Both the position numbers and the translations under genes were made by a program. This document shows positions 19,249 through 28,355 of a DNA stretch of 64,000 nt, piece by piece. The notes beneath the pieces were generated by a model that saw only the letters and a list, made by a program, of their open reading frames with translations, did not search any database and was not told where the DNA came from. The stretch is taken from positions 1,240,001 to 1,304,000 of the forward strand of contig CP030277.1 in NCBI GenBank assembly GCA_003330885.1, read 5' to 3'. How positions within the stretch are numbered: position 1 is the stretch's first letter; the number at the start of each line of letters is the position of its first letter. The DNA comes from Rhodobiaceae bacterium (GTDB lineage Bacteria > Pseudomonadota > Alphaproteobacteria > Parvibaculales > Parvibaculaceae).

Positions 19249-19830
19249 ATGACCACTAAAGCTGACAAATCGGAGAAGGGAAGCAAGCAGGCACCCGTCG
19301 GCAAACGTGGCGGCGATAAGAAGGGTGATCCATGCGAGTTCATCAATCCGCCAAATCTTTTGTTGGCGAAGGTAACGCACGACCCCACCCTGAAGCACGT
19401 GCGCAATCTCACAGAAAGCAAATACAAGCCAGATACAGCACGCCTTCAGAAGATGACCACACTCATTACTGAGAATGAAGAGAAGTGCATCTCCGCACTG
19501 AACAAGAAGATCAAGCAGATTGAGCCCGTCTACCGGGATCTACAAAATGGTCTTCTTCCTGACCGGGCTCCCTTCATCGCAGAATGCAAAGACATACATG
19601 GGGCAGCTAAAGCCCTTGATCACATCCCGGTCATCCGCATCACTGCATCGCTCTTGCGATATTTGGGGGCCAACATCGCCGACGGCGCACGAGACCCTGC
19701 CGTTTTCGCAGCCCACCTTGATGCGCTCTTCAACAGAAACGCGCTTGATGTGAAACTTGATGCACCGACCAAGCTCGTTCTCACTGCATTGGAAACACTG
19801 GTCGACCACGCAGTCGCGACGAAGACGTAA
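19249..19830 (+). CDS. Hypothetical helical protein next to the response regulator
   Basis: 193 residues from ATG 19249. The first 30 residues are Lys/Gly-rich and charged, then FINPPNLLLAKVTHDPTLKHV leads into predicted helices (LQKMTTLITENEEKCISALNK and on). DIHGAAKALDHIPVIRITASL has a HxxxK spacing faintly like an HPt phosphotransfer motif, which is the only hint of function. It lies 54 bases after the response regulator stop and is probably co-transcribed, making it a candidate partner. I do not recognise the family with confidence. Confidence 0.6.
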   Translation: MTTKADKSEKGSKQAPVGKRGGDKKGDPCEFINPPNLLLAKVTHDPTLKHVRNLTESKYKPDTARLQKMTTLITENEEKCISALNKKIKQIEPVYRDLQNGLLPDRAPFIAECKDIHGAAKALDHIPVIRITASLLRYLGANIADGARDPAVFAAHLDALFNRNALDVKLDAPTKLVLTALETLVDHAVATKT

Positions 19831-19835
19831 GGTTT

Positions 19836-20585
19836 TTATTGATCGCCAAGTGTCCTGGCTTTGGCGGCGTTTGAAAGCCGGTCAATCAGACGATAGCGCG
19901 CATCCGGCAATCGTCCATGAAACGGACCAAACAGGTAGCGTTCCAGAAAGTGCCCCGTCAGGCGCAAGCCATCGGCAACATCCTCCGGTTCAGCTGCAGT
20001 CACACGCCCGCCAACCAGAAACGGTGGCAAGCGATAGAGCCGTTTCTGGTAGAGCTCCCCCGCCTCACGGCTCACCGCACGGCCTGTCTTGGGCGACACA
20101 TAGATGAGATCCTCAGTCTTGCCTGTCGCAGCACATTTCGTCAGATCAAGGCCAAAGCCCAGCTCTTGCAGAAGTCCCAATTCAAATCGGACGAACACCG
20201 CCGGCCAGATGTCGACTTCCTCCAACGTATCAAGAAGAACAATAAACGCCTCATAGAGCGCCGTGTGGCGCTCCCTCTCCGGCAGAGCAGAGACGACGGC
20301 ACAAGCTCCACTCAAGCCCGCTAGCGACAACGGGTCATCCATCAAGATCCCGGCGCGTGCGCGATCAAGGTCGATGGTGAAGTTACCCAAATGATCCGGC
20401 AGACGAGCCCGCCAGGTCGCGCTCACAGTGTTTCCAGGCTGAAGGACTGGCTTCATCCGCCGTGAGGCACCTCCACGCACCAAACCAGCGTGGCGCCCAT
20501 GTTCCGACGTGAAGAGTTCGACAATCGCACTGGTCTCGCCGTGCGATTTGACGGAAAGCACGACACCTTCGTCACGCCACTCCAA
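19836..20585 (-). CDS. recO: DNA repair protein RecO
   Basis: 249 residues. The TTG start at 20585 is supported by an AGGAGGAGG site 6-7 bases upstream. The N-terminal OB fold reads EWRDEGVVLSVKSHGETSAI...LVRGGASRRMKPVLQPGN; the C-terminal helical part has ELGLLQELGFGLDLTKCAATG and ends with LIDRLSNAAK. RecO loads RecA on SSB-coated DNA together with RecR. Only one of the family's zinc-site Cys is obvious. Last gene of the era-rnc-lepB run, 62 bases after era. Confidence 0.94.
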   Translation of the reverse strand: MEWRDEGVVLSVKSHGETSAIVELFTSEHGRHAGLVRGGASRRMKPVLQPGNTVSATWRARLPDHLGNFTIDLDRARAGILMDDPLSLAGLSGACAVVSALPERERHTALYEAFIVLLDTLEEVDIWPAVFVRFELGLLQELGFGLDLTKCAATGKTEDLIYVSPKTGRAVSREAGELYQKRLYRLPPFLVGGRVTAAEPEDVADGLRLTGHFLERYLFGPFHGRLPDARYRLIDRLSNAAKARTLGDQ

Positions 20586-20647
20586 ATCGGCCTCCTCCTG
20601 CTAAGCGCATTTCTCAAGGTCCCAGGTTCTTAACCTCATATCGACCC

Positions 20648-21574
20648 TCAGTCCTTTGGAAACTCCAATCCCATTTCCTGAAACCGTTCCTTCTCCTCGC
20701 CCCACTTTTCTCGGACTTTCACATGAAGGAAAAGGTGAACCTTATGATCAAACAATTCGGCCATCTCTTCCCGCGCCATCTTACCGATGGCTTTGAGAGA
20801 CTGTCCGCCCTTCCCGATCACAATTTTCTTCTGACTATCGCGTTCCACGTAGATTGTCTGTTCGACTTTGGCGCTGCCATCCTTCTGGCTGGTCCACTGC
20901 TCTGTCTCAACAGTGAGGGCATACGGGACTTCCTGATGCAGCCGGAGATAGAGTTTTTCACGGGTGATTTCAGCTGCCATTGAGCGCAAAGGTATGTCGG
21001 CAATTTGATCTTCTGGATAGTGCCAGGGCCCCAACGGCATCAATTCTGCGAGGTGTTTGCGCAGGTGTTCAAGGCCGTGCCCTTTCTCTGCAGAGATCAT
21101 AAAGACATCGGAAAAATCGGCGGTCTCTGTCAATCGCGCCGTCAAAGCCAGAAGGGCTTCGTGTTTTACGAGGTCGATTTTGTTGAGTGCCAGCATTGCC
21201 GAGCGCCCGGATTTCTTAAGGCCATCGAGGATGCGCTCGACATCTTCGTCAACACCCCGCTGGGCATCCACAAGCAAAACAACCGCGTCGGCGTCTGCTG
21301 CACCACCCCATGCAGCCTCAACCATGGCTCGGTCCAATCGGCGTCGGGGCTGAAAGATGCCTGGTGTATCCACAAAAACGATCTGCGTCTGTCCTTCAAG
21401 GGCAATCCCCCGGATACGCGCGCGGGTCGTTTGAACCTTGTGGGTCACAATCGAGACTTTGGAACCCACCATCTGGTTGAGCAGCGTCGATTTGCCGGCA
21501 TTCGGCGCACCGATCAGCGCGACAAAACCGCACCTTGTCTGTGCTGCGTCGCCGTCTGCAGGAGCATTCGTCAT
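20648..21574 (-). CDS. era: GTPase Era
   Basis: 308 residues. GTPase motifs are G1 GAPNAGKS, G3 DTPGI and G4 NKID, and the C-terminal KH domain has the IVIGKGGQSLKAIGK motif. Era binds the 3' end of 16S rRNA and is needed for 30S maturation and the cell cycle. The start overlaps the rnc stop by 4 bases (ATGA), the usual rnc-era coupling. Confidence 0.97.
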   Translation of the reverse strand: MTNAPADGDAAQTRCGFVALIGAPNAGKSTLLNQMVGSKVSIVTHKVQTTRARIRGIALEGQTQIVFVDTPGIFQPRRRLDRAMVEAAWGGAADADAVVLLVDAQRGVDEDVERILDGLKKSGRSAMLALNKIDLVKHEALLALTARLTETADFSDVFMISAEKGHGLEHLRKHLAELMPLGPWHYPEDQIADIPLRSMAAEITREKLYLRLHQEVPYALTVETEQWTSQKDGSAKVEQTIYVERDSQKKIVIGKGGQSLKAIGKMAREEMAELFDHKVHLFLHVKVREKWGEEKERFQEMGLEFPKD

Positions 21575-22254
21575 GAGCTAATTCCTTCTCGCGTCAACAT
21601 CCGCTCCGCAGCAGCCTGCTCGGCCATTCGTTTGGAAGATCCTTTTGCCAAAACTGGAGGCAATCCGGACACCGTCAATTCAATCTCAAATTCTGGCGCA
21701 TGATCCGGCCCGGTTCGCCCCACTGCATCATAGCGTGGCAGGCCCTTCTTCTGCGCTTGCGCCCATTCCTGCAAGATGGTTTTGGGGTCTCGCGGCGGTG
21801 CTTTCATGGCTTCTAACTTCGGACCCCACCAGGTCTCAATGAATGCCCTGGCAACGGGCATCCCCCCATCAAGATAGAGCGCCGCAATGACGGCTTCACA
21901 AGCATCAGCCAGAATGCTTCCTCGATCTCTCGCGCCGGCTTTCTCCTCGCCCTTTGTCATGCGAAGGGCAGCGCCAATATCCAACTCACGCGCGACAGTG
22001 GCACAGGTCTCCGCTCGGACAAGTGCATTCAGACGAACCGCAAGATCGCCTTCTTCTTCTGCCCGAAAGCGATGGTACAGCATGTCAGCAATCGCCAGAC
22101 CAAGGACGCGGTCGCCTAGAAATTCCAACCGCTCATACCCAAGCTCACCCTGAGCCAATGCCTGGCTTCCATGGGTCAACGCACGTCGAAGCAGGGTTAC
22201 ATCCTTGAACTGATGTCCAACCCGTTCCGCTAATGCCGCAATTTCATCAGTCAT
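21571..22254 (-). CDS. rnc: Ribonuclease III
   Basis: 227 residues. ERLEFLGDRVLGLAIADML is the RNase III signature carrying the catalytic acidic residues; a second set lies in ILADACEAVIAALYLDGG. The C-terminal double-stranded-RNA-binding domain begins near PKTILQEWAQ and ends GSSKRMAEQAAAERML. It processes rRNA precursors and double-stranded RNA. Located between lepB (7 bases upstream) and era (overlapping). Confidence 0.97.
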   Translation of the reverse strand: MTDEIAALAERVGHQFKDVTLLRRALTHGSQALAQGELGYERLEFLGDRVLGLAIADMLYHRFRAEEEGDLAVRLNALVRAETCATVARELDIGAALRMTKGEEKAGARDRGSILADACEAVIAALYLDGGMPVARAFIETWWGPKLEAMKAPPRDPKTILQEWAQAQKKGLPRYDAVGRTGPDHAPEFEIELTVSGLPPVLAKGSSKRMAEQAAAERMLTREGISS

Positions 22255-22261
22255 TTGCTTG

Positions 22262-23014
22262 TCAATTTAGACCATCGAATATGCGACCCCAACGGATCGC
22301 ACTGGGCCAGCCCCAAAACTCCCAGATACGGGCAGAGCTATCAGTAGAGAAGAAGATCACCTGCGCCTTACCGACAAAATTTTCTAAAGGCACATAACCC
22401 ACTTCACTTGGAACACGGCTATCTGCGGAATTGTCGCGATTGTCACCCATCATGAAATAGTGTCCCGCAGGCACCCGGTAGACACCCGTATTATCACTGC
22501 GAGCATTCAACCGGCTATCGAGCGTTGTGTAGATCACGCCATTGGGCAGTGTTTCCTGGTACTGGGCGATCTCTTCCACATTCCCAAATCGGTCGCGGGA
22601 GATGAAATTCTCAATCCGCTCTCGTGGCACCGCGACGCCATTAATGTAAAGGATCGAGTTCCTCAATTGGATCTCGTCGCCAGGAAGGCCAATCACCCGC
22701 TTGATGAAATCCGTCCGGTTATCCTTCGGCGTTTTGAACACCGCAATATCGCCACGCTCTGGCTCGCCTGACAGGACGCGTCCGTCGAACAGACCCGGGC
22801 TAAACGGAAAGGAATGACGGGAATAGCCATAGGAATATTTCGACACGAAAAGGTAGTCGCCAATCAGCAGATTGGGGATCATGGACCCGCTGGGAATATT
22901 GAACGGTTGAAAGAGAAAGGTCCGGATCAGCAGCGCAATCAGGAGCGCATAGGCGATAGTCTTTACATTCTCTGCCCACGCAACTTCCCGCAGGCTCTTC
23001 ATTTTTTCGGTCAT
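22262..23014 (-). CDS. lepB: Signal peptidase I
   Basis: 250 residues with one N-terminal membrane helix (about 18-36). Catalytic Ser44 is in FNIPSGSMIPN and Lys105 in TDFIKRVIGLPGD; box E GDNRDNSADSR is also complete. The single-helix N-terminus is typical of the alphaproteobacterial enzyme. It cleaves Sec and Tat signal peptides on the periplasmic side. Upstream of rnc-era-recO in the minus-strand block. Confidence 0.97.
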   Translation of the reverse strand: MTEKMKSLREVAWAENVKTIAYALLIALLIRTFLFQPFNIPSGSMIPNLLIGDYLFVSKYSYGYSRHSFPFSPGLFDGRVLSGEPERGDIAVFKTPKDNRTDFIKRVIGLPGDEIQLRNSILYINGVAVPRERIENFISRDRFGNVEEIAQYQETLPNGVIYTTLDSRLNARSDNTGVYRVPAGHYFMMGDNRDNSADSRVPSEVGYVPLENFVGKAQVIFFSTDSSARIWEFWGWPSAIRWGRIFDGLN

Positions 23015-23096
23015 TACTACCGGCGCTCACTCACGAAATAGGTAAAAAGTGGCCGGACCATAGCACAAACTAAGGTCTGTCACCCTCCCAACCTCG

Positions 23097-23507
23097 CTAA
23101 AGGTTACTGCCGCCTGGAACTGCGGAAATAATGACAATTGCCTGTGCCATAGGCCCATCATCCGTGATTGTGAGATGAATTTGAGGCTCCATATCCATCG
23201 GCACCATGCGAGCCAGACGCTCCGCTGCCCCACCGGTCAAGGCCATTGTCGGCTGTCCGGACCTGAGGTTAACGACCCCCATATCCCGCCAGAAGACGCC
23301 CTGACGAATACCGGTGCCCAACGCCTTTGAGCATGCTTCTTTGGCAGCAAATCGCTTCGCATAGGACGCCGCCCGGTTTCGGCGCCGCTCCGACTTCTGT
23401 TGTTCAATATCGGTGTAAAGGCGGTTTATGAACCGTTCGCCATAGCGTTCCAGCGTCCGTTCAATACGTTGAATGTCGATTATATCGTTACCGATACCGA
23501 GAATCAT
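23097..23507 (-). CDS. acpS: Holo-[acyl-carrier-protein] synthase
   Basis: 136 residues. The signature [13 protein letters not shown] at the N-terminus provides the magnesium-binding Asp, and [17 protein letters not shown] contains the second Mg ligand and CoA-binding Lys. The enzyme attaches phosphopantetheine from CoA to ACP. It follows pdxJ by 9 bases, the usual pdxJ-acpS pair. Confidence 0.96.
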   Translation of the reverse strand: MILGIGNDIIDIQRIERTLERYGERFINRLYTDIEQQKSERRRNRAASYAKRFAAKEACSKALGTGIRQGVFWRDMGVVNLRSGQPTMALTGGAAERLARMVPMDMEPQIHLTITDDGPMAQAIVIISAVPGGSNL

Positions 23508-23516
23508 ATGAAGCCC

Positions 23517-24290
23517 TCAAGATGATGAGGTGCCCAGTGTCTCTGCTCGCGCTTCGTCCATCAAGGCCCGCATTCTCCTAATTGAGGCATCCAGACCAAT
23601 GAAGATCGCCTCACCAATCAGGAAATGCCCGATATTGAGCTCTTTGACTTCTGGCATGGCAGCCACCGGGCCGACCGTATCAAAGGTGAGGCCATGCCCC
23701 ACATGCACCTCCAGACCCATCTGAGCGCCTGCTGTGGCTGCCTCTTGCAGCCGTTCAAGTTCCCGGCCAGCTGTGAGGCCATCTCCGTCAAAACAGGCAT
23801 CACAATAGGCCCCGGCATGCAGCTCCACCACTGGGGCTTTCAAGCTAACGGCTGCTTCAAGCTGTCTTTGATCTGCTTCAATGAAAAGAGACACACGCGC
23901 AGAGGCCGCCGATAGTTCAGCAATCATAGGTGCCAATCGGTTGTGCTGGCCGGCAACATCAAGCCCGCCTTCTGTGGTGCGCTCTTCCCGGTTTTCCGGC
24001 ACCAGGCATACAGCATGTGGGCGATGACGAAGTGCAATCTCCATCATTTCATCTGTTGCGGCCATTTCGAGATTGAGCGGCAACGTCAACTCATCCATAA
24101 GGCGATCAATATCTTCATCGGAGATGTGACGGCGGTCTTCACGAAGGTGAGCGGTGATGCCATCCGCGCCAGCGGCTGCGGCAATATTAGCTGCTCTTAG
24201 AGGGTCAGGATGTCCGCCGCCTCGCGCGTTCCGGATGGTCGCCACATGGTCGATATTTACGCCCAGACGCAATTCATGTCTGTCTTTCAT
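23517..24290 (-). CDS. pdxJ: Pyridoxine 5'-phosphate synthase
   Basis: 257 residues. The TIM-barrel enzyme condenses 1-deoxyxylulose 5-phosphate with 3-amino-2-oxopropyl phosphate to give pyridoxine phosphate. Family landmarks are [55 protein letters not shown] and [14 protein letters not shown]. Complete and of normal length, co-oriented with acpS. Confidence 0.97.
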   Translation of the reverse strand: MKDRHELRLGVNIDHVATIRNARGGGHPDPLRAANIAAAAGADGITAHLREDRRHISDEDIDRLMDELTLPLNLEMAATDEMMEIALRHRPHAVCLVPENREERTTEGGLDVAGQHNRLAPMIAELSAASARVSLFIEADQRQLEAAVSLKAPVVELHAGAYCDACFDGDGLTAGRELERLQEAATAGAQMGLEVHVGHGLTFDTVGPVAAMPEVKELNIGHFLIGEAIFIGLDASIRRMRALMDEARAETLGTSSS

Positions 24291-24324
24291 CTATTCCTCT
24301 CGCACTCGCACCAAAAGCCAGCCC

Positions 24325-24909
24325 TTACAGCTCGGCAATCGCGCCTTGCTCATCCGAGCCATCTTCTTGGATCGCAGCCAGTTTTGCCAACCGAGCGCGG
24401 CGTTTAGCCTGATAGGCTTCAACCGTGCTGCGAGTGAGGTAATAGACTATTCCTGCTGTCACAAGACCCAATGGGATACCGCCAACCAACATTGGTACCA
24501 GAACCGGCAAAACGCCGTCCCAGGCCTGACCTGACAACATATCAACCTGCAGTTCAGGCTCAGATGGCGCTTCTGATCCCTGCAGCAGCCAGTACCCAAG
24601 GTCGTAGGTGGCCAGCCATATGATCGGGAATGTCAGAGGATTACCGACAAAGGTCCCAAATGCCGATGCAATTAGGTTTCCCCGCAACACCCAGGCAATG
24701 GCGAAGCCAATAGCGAAGTGAAATCCGATGAAAGGTGTGAAAGAGGCAAAAGCGCCAGCAGACACTCCCAGTGCAACCGCATGGGGTGTCCCACCAAGCC
24801 GCCATACACGCCGCCATCCATATTGAAACGCCCGCTTCCAGCCCAGCCGTGGCCAGACAAGCTCGCGTAATCGCTCAATTGGGTGGAGTTGAACACGGCG
24901 ACGAAACAT
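24325..24909 (-). CDS. DUF2062 domain-containing membrane protein
   Basis: 194 residues. The DUF2062 domain covers about 30-175, with GGTPHAVALGVSAGAFASFTP, HFAIGFAIAWVLRGNLIASA and GTFVGNPLTFPIIW, the family's GNPxT motif. Three membrane helices are evident, and a basic C-terminal tail follows. Function is unknown. It lies between pyrE and pdxJ, spaced 6 and 34 bases from its neighbours, a position it commonly holds in this alphaproteobacterial block. Confidence 0.9.
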   Translation of the reverse strand: MFRRRVQLHPIERLRELVWPRLGWKRAFQYGWRRVWRLGGTPHAVALGVSAGAFASFTPFIGFHFAIGFAIAWVLRGNLIASAFGTFVGNPLTFPIIWLATYDLGYWLLQGSEAPSEPELQVDMLSGQAWDGVLPVLVPMLVGGIPLGLVTAGIVYYLTRSTVEAYQAKRRARLAKLAAIQEDGSDEQGAIAEL

Positions 24910-24915
24910 GGGTCC

Positions 24916-25500
24916 TTACTTTAGCCCCCGACTTCCCGGCTTCACCGCAGGAATAGCTGCCAATTCTGGCGGCAATTTGTCAGCCTCATAGGCTGGAACC
25001 GAAAGCTGCGTCAGTGAGGCAAGCTTCACCCCAATTTTTGCTTTCCCGCTGGAGCGGTCGATCAGGCAGGCCGCTCCAACAACACTCCCTCCAGCCGCCC
25101 GAATGGCCGCAATGGCTTCACGGGAAGAAAGTCCAGTGGTGACAATATCTTCGACCATCAGCACACGCGTACCCTTCGGGATGTCAAACCCACGGCGAAG
25201 CGTAAATTCACCGTCTACGCGTTCAAGGAAGATGGCTGGAACACCCAGCTGTCGACCCATTTCATATCCGACAATGACGCCACCCATAGCCGGGGAAACA
25301 ACAAGGTCGATCGGTTTGGTAATGAGGTCCTGAACATTCTTCGCCAAAGCCTTGCACAGCCGAGCAGCGCGCTTTGCGTCCATCAACGCCCGCGCGCACT
25401 GCAGATACCGGCTGGAATGGAGCCCGGACGACAGCACGAAATGCCCGTCCAACAGGGCCCCAGCATCTGAAAATTCCTTCAAAACCCGTTTTTCGTCCAT
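24916..25500 (-). CDS. pyrE: Orotate phosphoribosyltransferase
   Basis: 194 residues. SSGLHSSRYLQCARAL is the orotate-binding start, VVSPAMGGVIVGYEMGRQLG is the flexible-loop region, and RVLMVEDIVTTGLSSREAI is the PRPP-binding motif. The enzyme forms orotidine 5'-phosphate from orotate and PRPP in pyrimidine synthesis. It lies 48 bases after rsh. Confidence 0.96.
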   Translation of the reverse strand: MDEKRVLKEFSDAGALLDGHFVLSSGLHSSRYLQCARALMDAKRAARLCKALAKNVQDLITKPIDLVVSPAMGGVIVGYEMGRQLGVPAIFLERVDGEFTLRRGFDIPKGTRVLMVEDIVTTGLSSREAIAAIRAAGGSVVGAACLIDRSSGKAKIGVKLASLTQLSVPAYEADKLPPELAAIPAVKPGSRGLK

Positions 25501-25548
25501 AACATTCCATACCAGTTTTTTGTTGTTGGCTTCTTAAGAGCCTGATTT

Positions 25549-27699
25549 TTATACGCGACCGATCGCATTTACCACCGACAAGCCTTTGAGGGCGTTGATG
25601 ATCCGGGTGGCGTGCTTGAGGTCTCTCACATCGACATCAACCACCATGTCGTAGAAATCAACGTCGCGCTGGGCCAGGCTCATATTATTAATGTTGCCGT
25701 CATAGTCAGCGATAAGCGTTGAAATAGCGCCCAGTGCTCCAACTTCATTGGATGCTCGGATATTAAAACGGCTGACAAATGTCCCAGCCTCTGCCTCGGG
25801 CGTTTCCCAGGCAACATCCACCCAGCGCTCTGTTTCTCCCTCTAGCGCCTCCAACATGGGCGACGAAATCGGATAAACAACAACACCTTCACCCGGGGTC
25901 AAAATGCCAACGATTCTATCTCCAGGCAGCGGGAAGGTATTCTCCGCAAAACGGATCGCATGCCCCCGCTCTCCGCCGCGAAGGCGAACCAAAGGTTTGG
26001 CATTAAGAGGATCATTTTTTTCCGCAGTGCGGGTTTTCGTCTTTTTACCTGCTTTGCCCTGTTTGCCGGCGGGGTAAACTTGGCTCAACACCTCATGCGC
26101 TGACAAAGTGCCCTCACCGACCGCCCCAAAAAGCTCGTCCAACGTCTCATGTCCGAGCGGACCCAAAGCCCGTTCAATCACGGCGTCAGTTGCATCCTTT
26201 TCAGAGGCTTCAAAGATGGAGCGCACCATCTGGCGTCCGAGCAGAACAAATTCCTCGAGCTGCTCCTGGCGAAGAGCCCGACGGATCGCAGATCGGGCCT
26301 TACCCGTTACGACATAGGCTTCCCAAATCGGCACCGGCCGCTGAGCTTTGGAGCGAACGATTTCCACCTCGTCACCGTTCGAAAGTGGTGTACGAAGTGG
26401 CAAGTGTCGACCATTGATTTTTGATCCCACGCAGGTGTCGCCCACTTCGGTGTGAACGGCGTAGGCAAAATCAAGGGCTGTAGCGCCGCGTGGCAGATTG
26501 ATGAGCATGCCCTTAGGCGTGAAACAGAACACCTGATCGGAGAACAGCTGAAGCTTTGAATGCTCAAGAAACTCCTCTGCTGAACTGCCATGTTCGAGCA
26601 TTTCGACCAGCTGTCGCAGCCACCCAAACGTGTCCGCATAGGTGTTCTCAGCCGTCCGTTTTTCCGGGTTTTTGTAGATCCAATGCGCGGCAATGCCATA
26701 TTCAGCTACATCGTGCATGTCCTGCGTGCGGATTTGTATCTCCACCCGTTTTTGCTCTGGCCCCACAATGGTGGTGTGGATCGAGCGGTATCCATTGTTT
26801 TTGGGAGTTGAGATGTAGTCTTTGAAACGCCCTGGAACGCTTGGCCACCTGCGATGCAAGACACCGAGCGCGCGATAGCAATCTGTTTCGTCAGCGACAA
26901 GAACGCGGAAAGCAAAAATGTCCGAAAGCTGTTCGAGCGACGCCGACCGGCTCTGCATTTTTCGCCAGATTGAATAGGGTCGTTTTTGACGACCACGGAC
27001 GTCGACTTCCAGGTCCGTTCCTTCAAAGAGCGCTGATATGTGTCCTCTGATGCTCTCAATGACATCACCACTTTCAGAGCGGAATGTGTCAAGGCGCGCT
27101 TCAATCGCTTGTCGAGCCTCAACATTGATCACCTGAAAGGACAGATCTTCCAATTCTTCTCGGAATTCATGCATCCCCATGCGCCCCGCGAGTGGCGCGT
27201 ATATGTCTAGTGTTTCCTGCGCGATACGGCGGCGTTTCTGTTCTTTGGGAACGTGATGAAGGGTCCGCATATTGTGAAGCCGGTCTGCGAGCTTAACGAG
27301 CAGCACACGAATGTCGTTTGACATGGCCAGCAGAAATTTCCGGAAGTTCTCTGCCTGCTTCGCGTCTTCGCTGTCCCATTCGAGCTGGGAGAGTTTTGTG
27401 ACCCCATCAACCAGCCCAGCAATCTCGCCCCCAAAGAGCGACGCAATATCTTCCGCCGTGGCCTCAGTGTCCTCGACGGTATCGTGCAAAAGACCCGTAA
27501 TGATGGTTGCAGCGTCGAGTCGCAAATCAGTCAAAATGCCGGCGACTTCGATCGGGTGTGAGAAATACGGGTCACCGGAATGACGGAGCTGATTGCCATG
27601 CATTTTGGTGGCATAAACATAGGCGCGGTTGATCAATGCCTCGTCCGCCACCGGATCGTAGGCCAGCACCTTGTCCACCAGTTCATACTGGCGCAGCAT
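25549..27699 (-). CDS. rsh: Bifunctional (p)ppGpp synthetase/hydrolase RelA/SpoT
   Basis: About 716 residues from ATG 27699, which has a GGAG site 7 bases upstream; a start at 27741 would add 14 residues. HD hydrolase motifs HGNQLRHSGDPYFSHP and GLLHDTVEDTEAT are intact, and so is the synthetase domain (GRFKDYISTPKNNGYRSIHT, VEIQIRTQDMHDVAEYGIAAHW). The RFKD motif is the version found in bifunctional enzymes. TGS and C-terminal ACT domains follow. Alphaproteobacteria usually have this single long RSH. A terminator-like hairpin separates it from rpoZ. Confidence 0.96.
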   Translation of the reverse strand: MLRQYELVDKVLAYDPVADEALINRAYVYATKMHGNQLRHSGDPYFSHPIEVAGILTDLRLDAATIITGLLHDTVEDTEATAEDIASLFGGEIAGLVDGVTKLSQLEWDSEDAKQAENFRKFLLAMSNDIRVLLVKLADRLHNMRTLHHVPKEQKRRRIAQETLDIYAPLAGRMGMHEFREELEDLSFQVINVEARQAIEARLDTFRSESGDVIESIRGHISALFEGTDLEVDVRGRQKRPYSIWRKMQSRSASLEQLSDIFAFRVLVADETDCYRALGVLHRRWPSVPGRFKDYISTPKNNGYRSIHTTIVGPEQKRVEIQIRTQDMHDVAEYGIAAHWIYKNPEKRTAENTYADTFGWLRQLVEMLEHGSSAEEFLEHSKLQLFSDQVFCFTPKGMLINLPRGATALDFAYAVHTEVGDTCVGSKINGRHLPLRTPLSNGDEVEIVRSKAQRPVPIWEAYVVTGKARSAIRRALRQEQLEEFVLLGRQMVRSIFEASEKDATDAVIERALGPLGHETLDELFGAVGEGTLSAHEVLSQVYPAGKQGKAGKKTKTRTAEKNDPLNAKPLVRLRGGERGHAIRFAENTFPLPGDRIVGILTPGEGVVVYPISSPMLEALEGETERWVDVAWETPEAEAGTFVSRFNIRASNEVGALGAISTLIADYDGNINNMSLAQRDVDFYDMVVDVDVRDLKHATRIINALKGLSVVNAIGRV

Positions 27700-27760
27700 C
27701 ACACTCCGTCTCTTTCCCACTGCCTCTTCTGCAGCGTGCAATCAAATCTACCCCAAAACG

Positions 27761-27795
27761 AAAAACGCCGCCCTCAAAGCAAATGCCGGGCGGCG
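27761..27795 (-). terminator. Intrinsic terminator-like hairpin after rpoZ
   Basis: Inverted repeat: CGCCGCCC at 27766-27773 pairs with GGGCGGCG at 27788-27795 around a 14-base loop. On the minus strand the stem is followed by TTTTT (27765-27761), the signature of Rho-independent termination. It lies between the rpoZ stop and the rsh start, so rsh is partly or wholly transcribed from its own promoter, or reached by read-through. Confidence 0.75.
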
Positions 27796-27845
27796 CTTTC
27801 TCGGACGGAGTTTGAAGAACTCAGCCCCTATGTGGAAGGCGCCGC

Positions 27846-28256
27846 TCAATCATATTCCTCTGTTTCAGGAGCACGTGGTGGCGCTGGCGCGTCAATCTGA
27901 GCCTGGAGGGCACGAAGGAGTTCATCTTCGCTCATCCGGTCACCTTCGCCGAGCTGAACCTCTGGCGCTGGAGCACCATCTTCGTCGTCACCAGCATCAG
28001 CGCCAAGAACGCCTTCCGGCTCATCATCATCCACGCGTTTCTGCATGTTCTCGATAATGTCTTCGCGGATCTCAGCGGGGATAACCGTCTGTTCGGCAAT
28101 CTCACGGAGCGCAACGACTGGATTTTTATCGTTGTCGCGGTCAATCGTAAGCTCAGAACCGGCAGACATGGCACGGGCCCGATGGGCAGCCATAAGGACG
28201 AGATCGAAACGATTAGGGACCTTGTCTACGCAGTCTTCTACTGTCACGCGAGCCAT
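27846..28256 (-). CDS. rpoZ: DNA-directed RNA polymerase omega subunit
   Basis: 136 residues. [21 protein letters not shown] and [11 protein letters not shown] are the omega signature; [15 protein letters not shown] follows. The acidic, Pro/Ala-rich C-terminal extension of about 60 residues is common in alphaproteobacterial omega. Omega helps assemble RNA polymerase and provides a ppGpp-binding site, fitting its position next to rsh. Confidence 0.96.
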   Translation of the reverse strand: MARVTVEDCVDKVPNRFDLVLMAAHRARAMSAGSELTIDRDNDKNPVVALREIAEQTVIPAEIREDIIENMQKRVDDDEPEGVLGADAGDDEDGAPAPEVQLGEGDRMSEDELLRALQAQIDAPAPPRAPETEEYD

Positions 28257-28355
28257 GCAGTCACACTCCGGGCGCTTGGGGAAATTGGATTCGGGCTCTG
28301 TTTAGGCGGGATACCGGCCAAACGCAAGGGAAAACAGCGTCTTAGCCCTTTGTTT

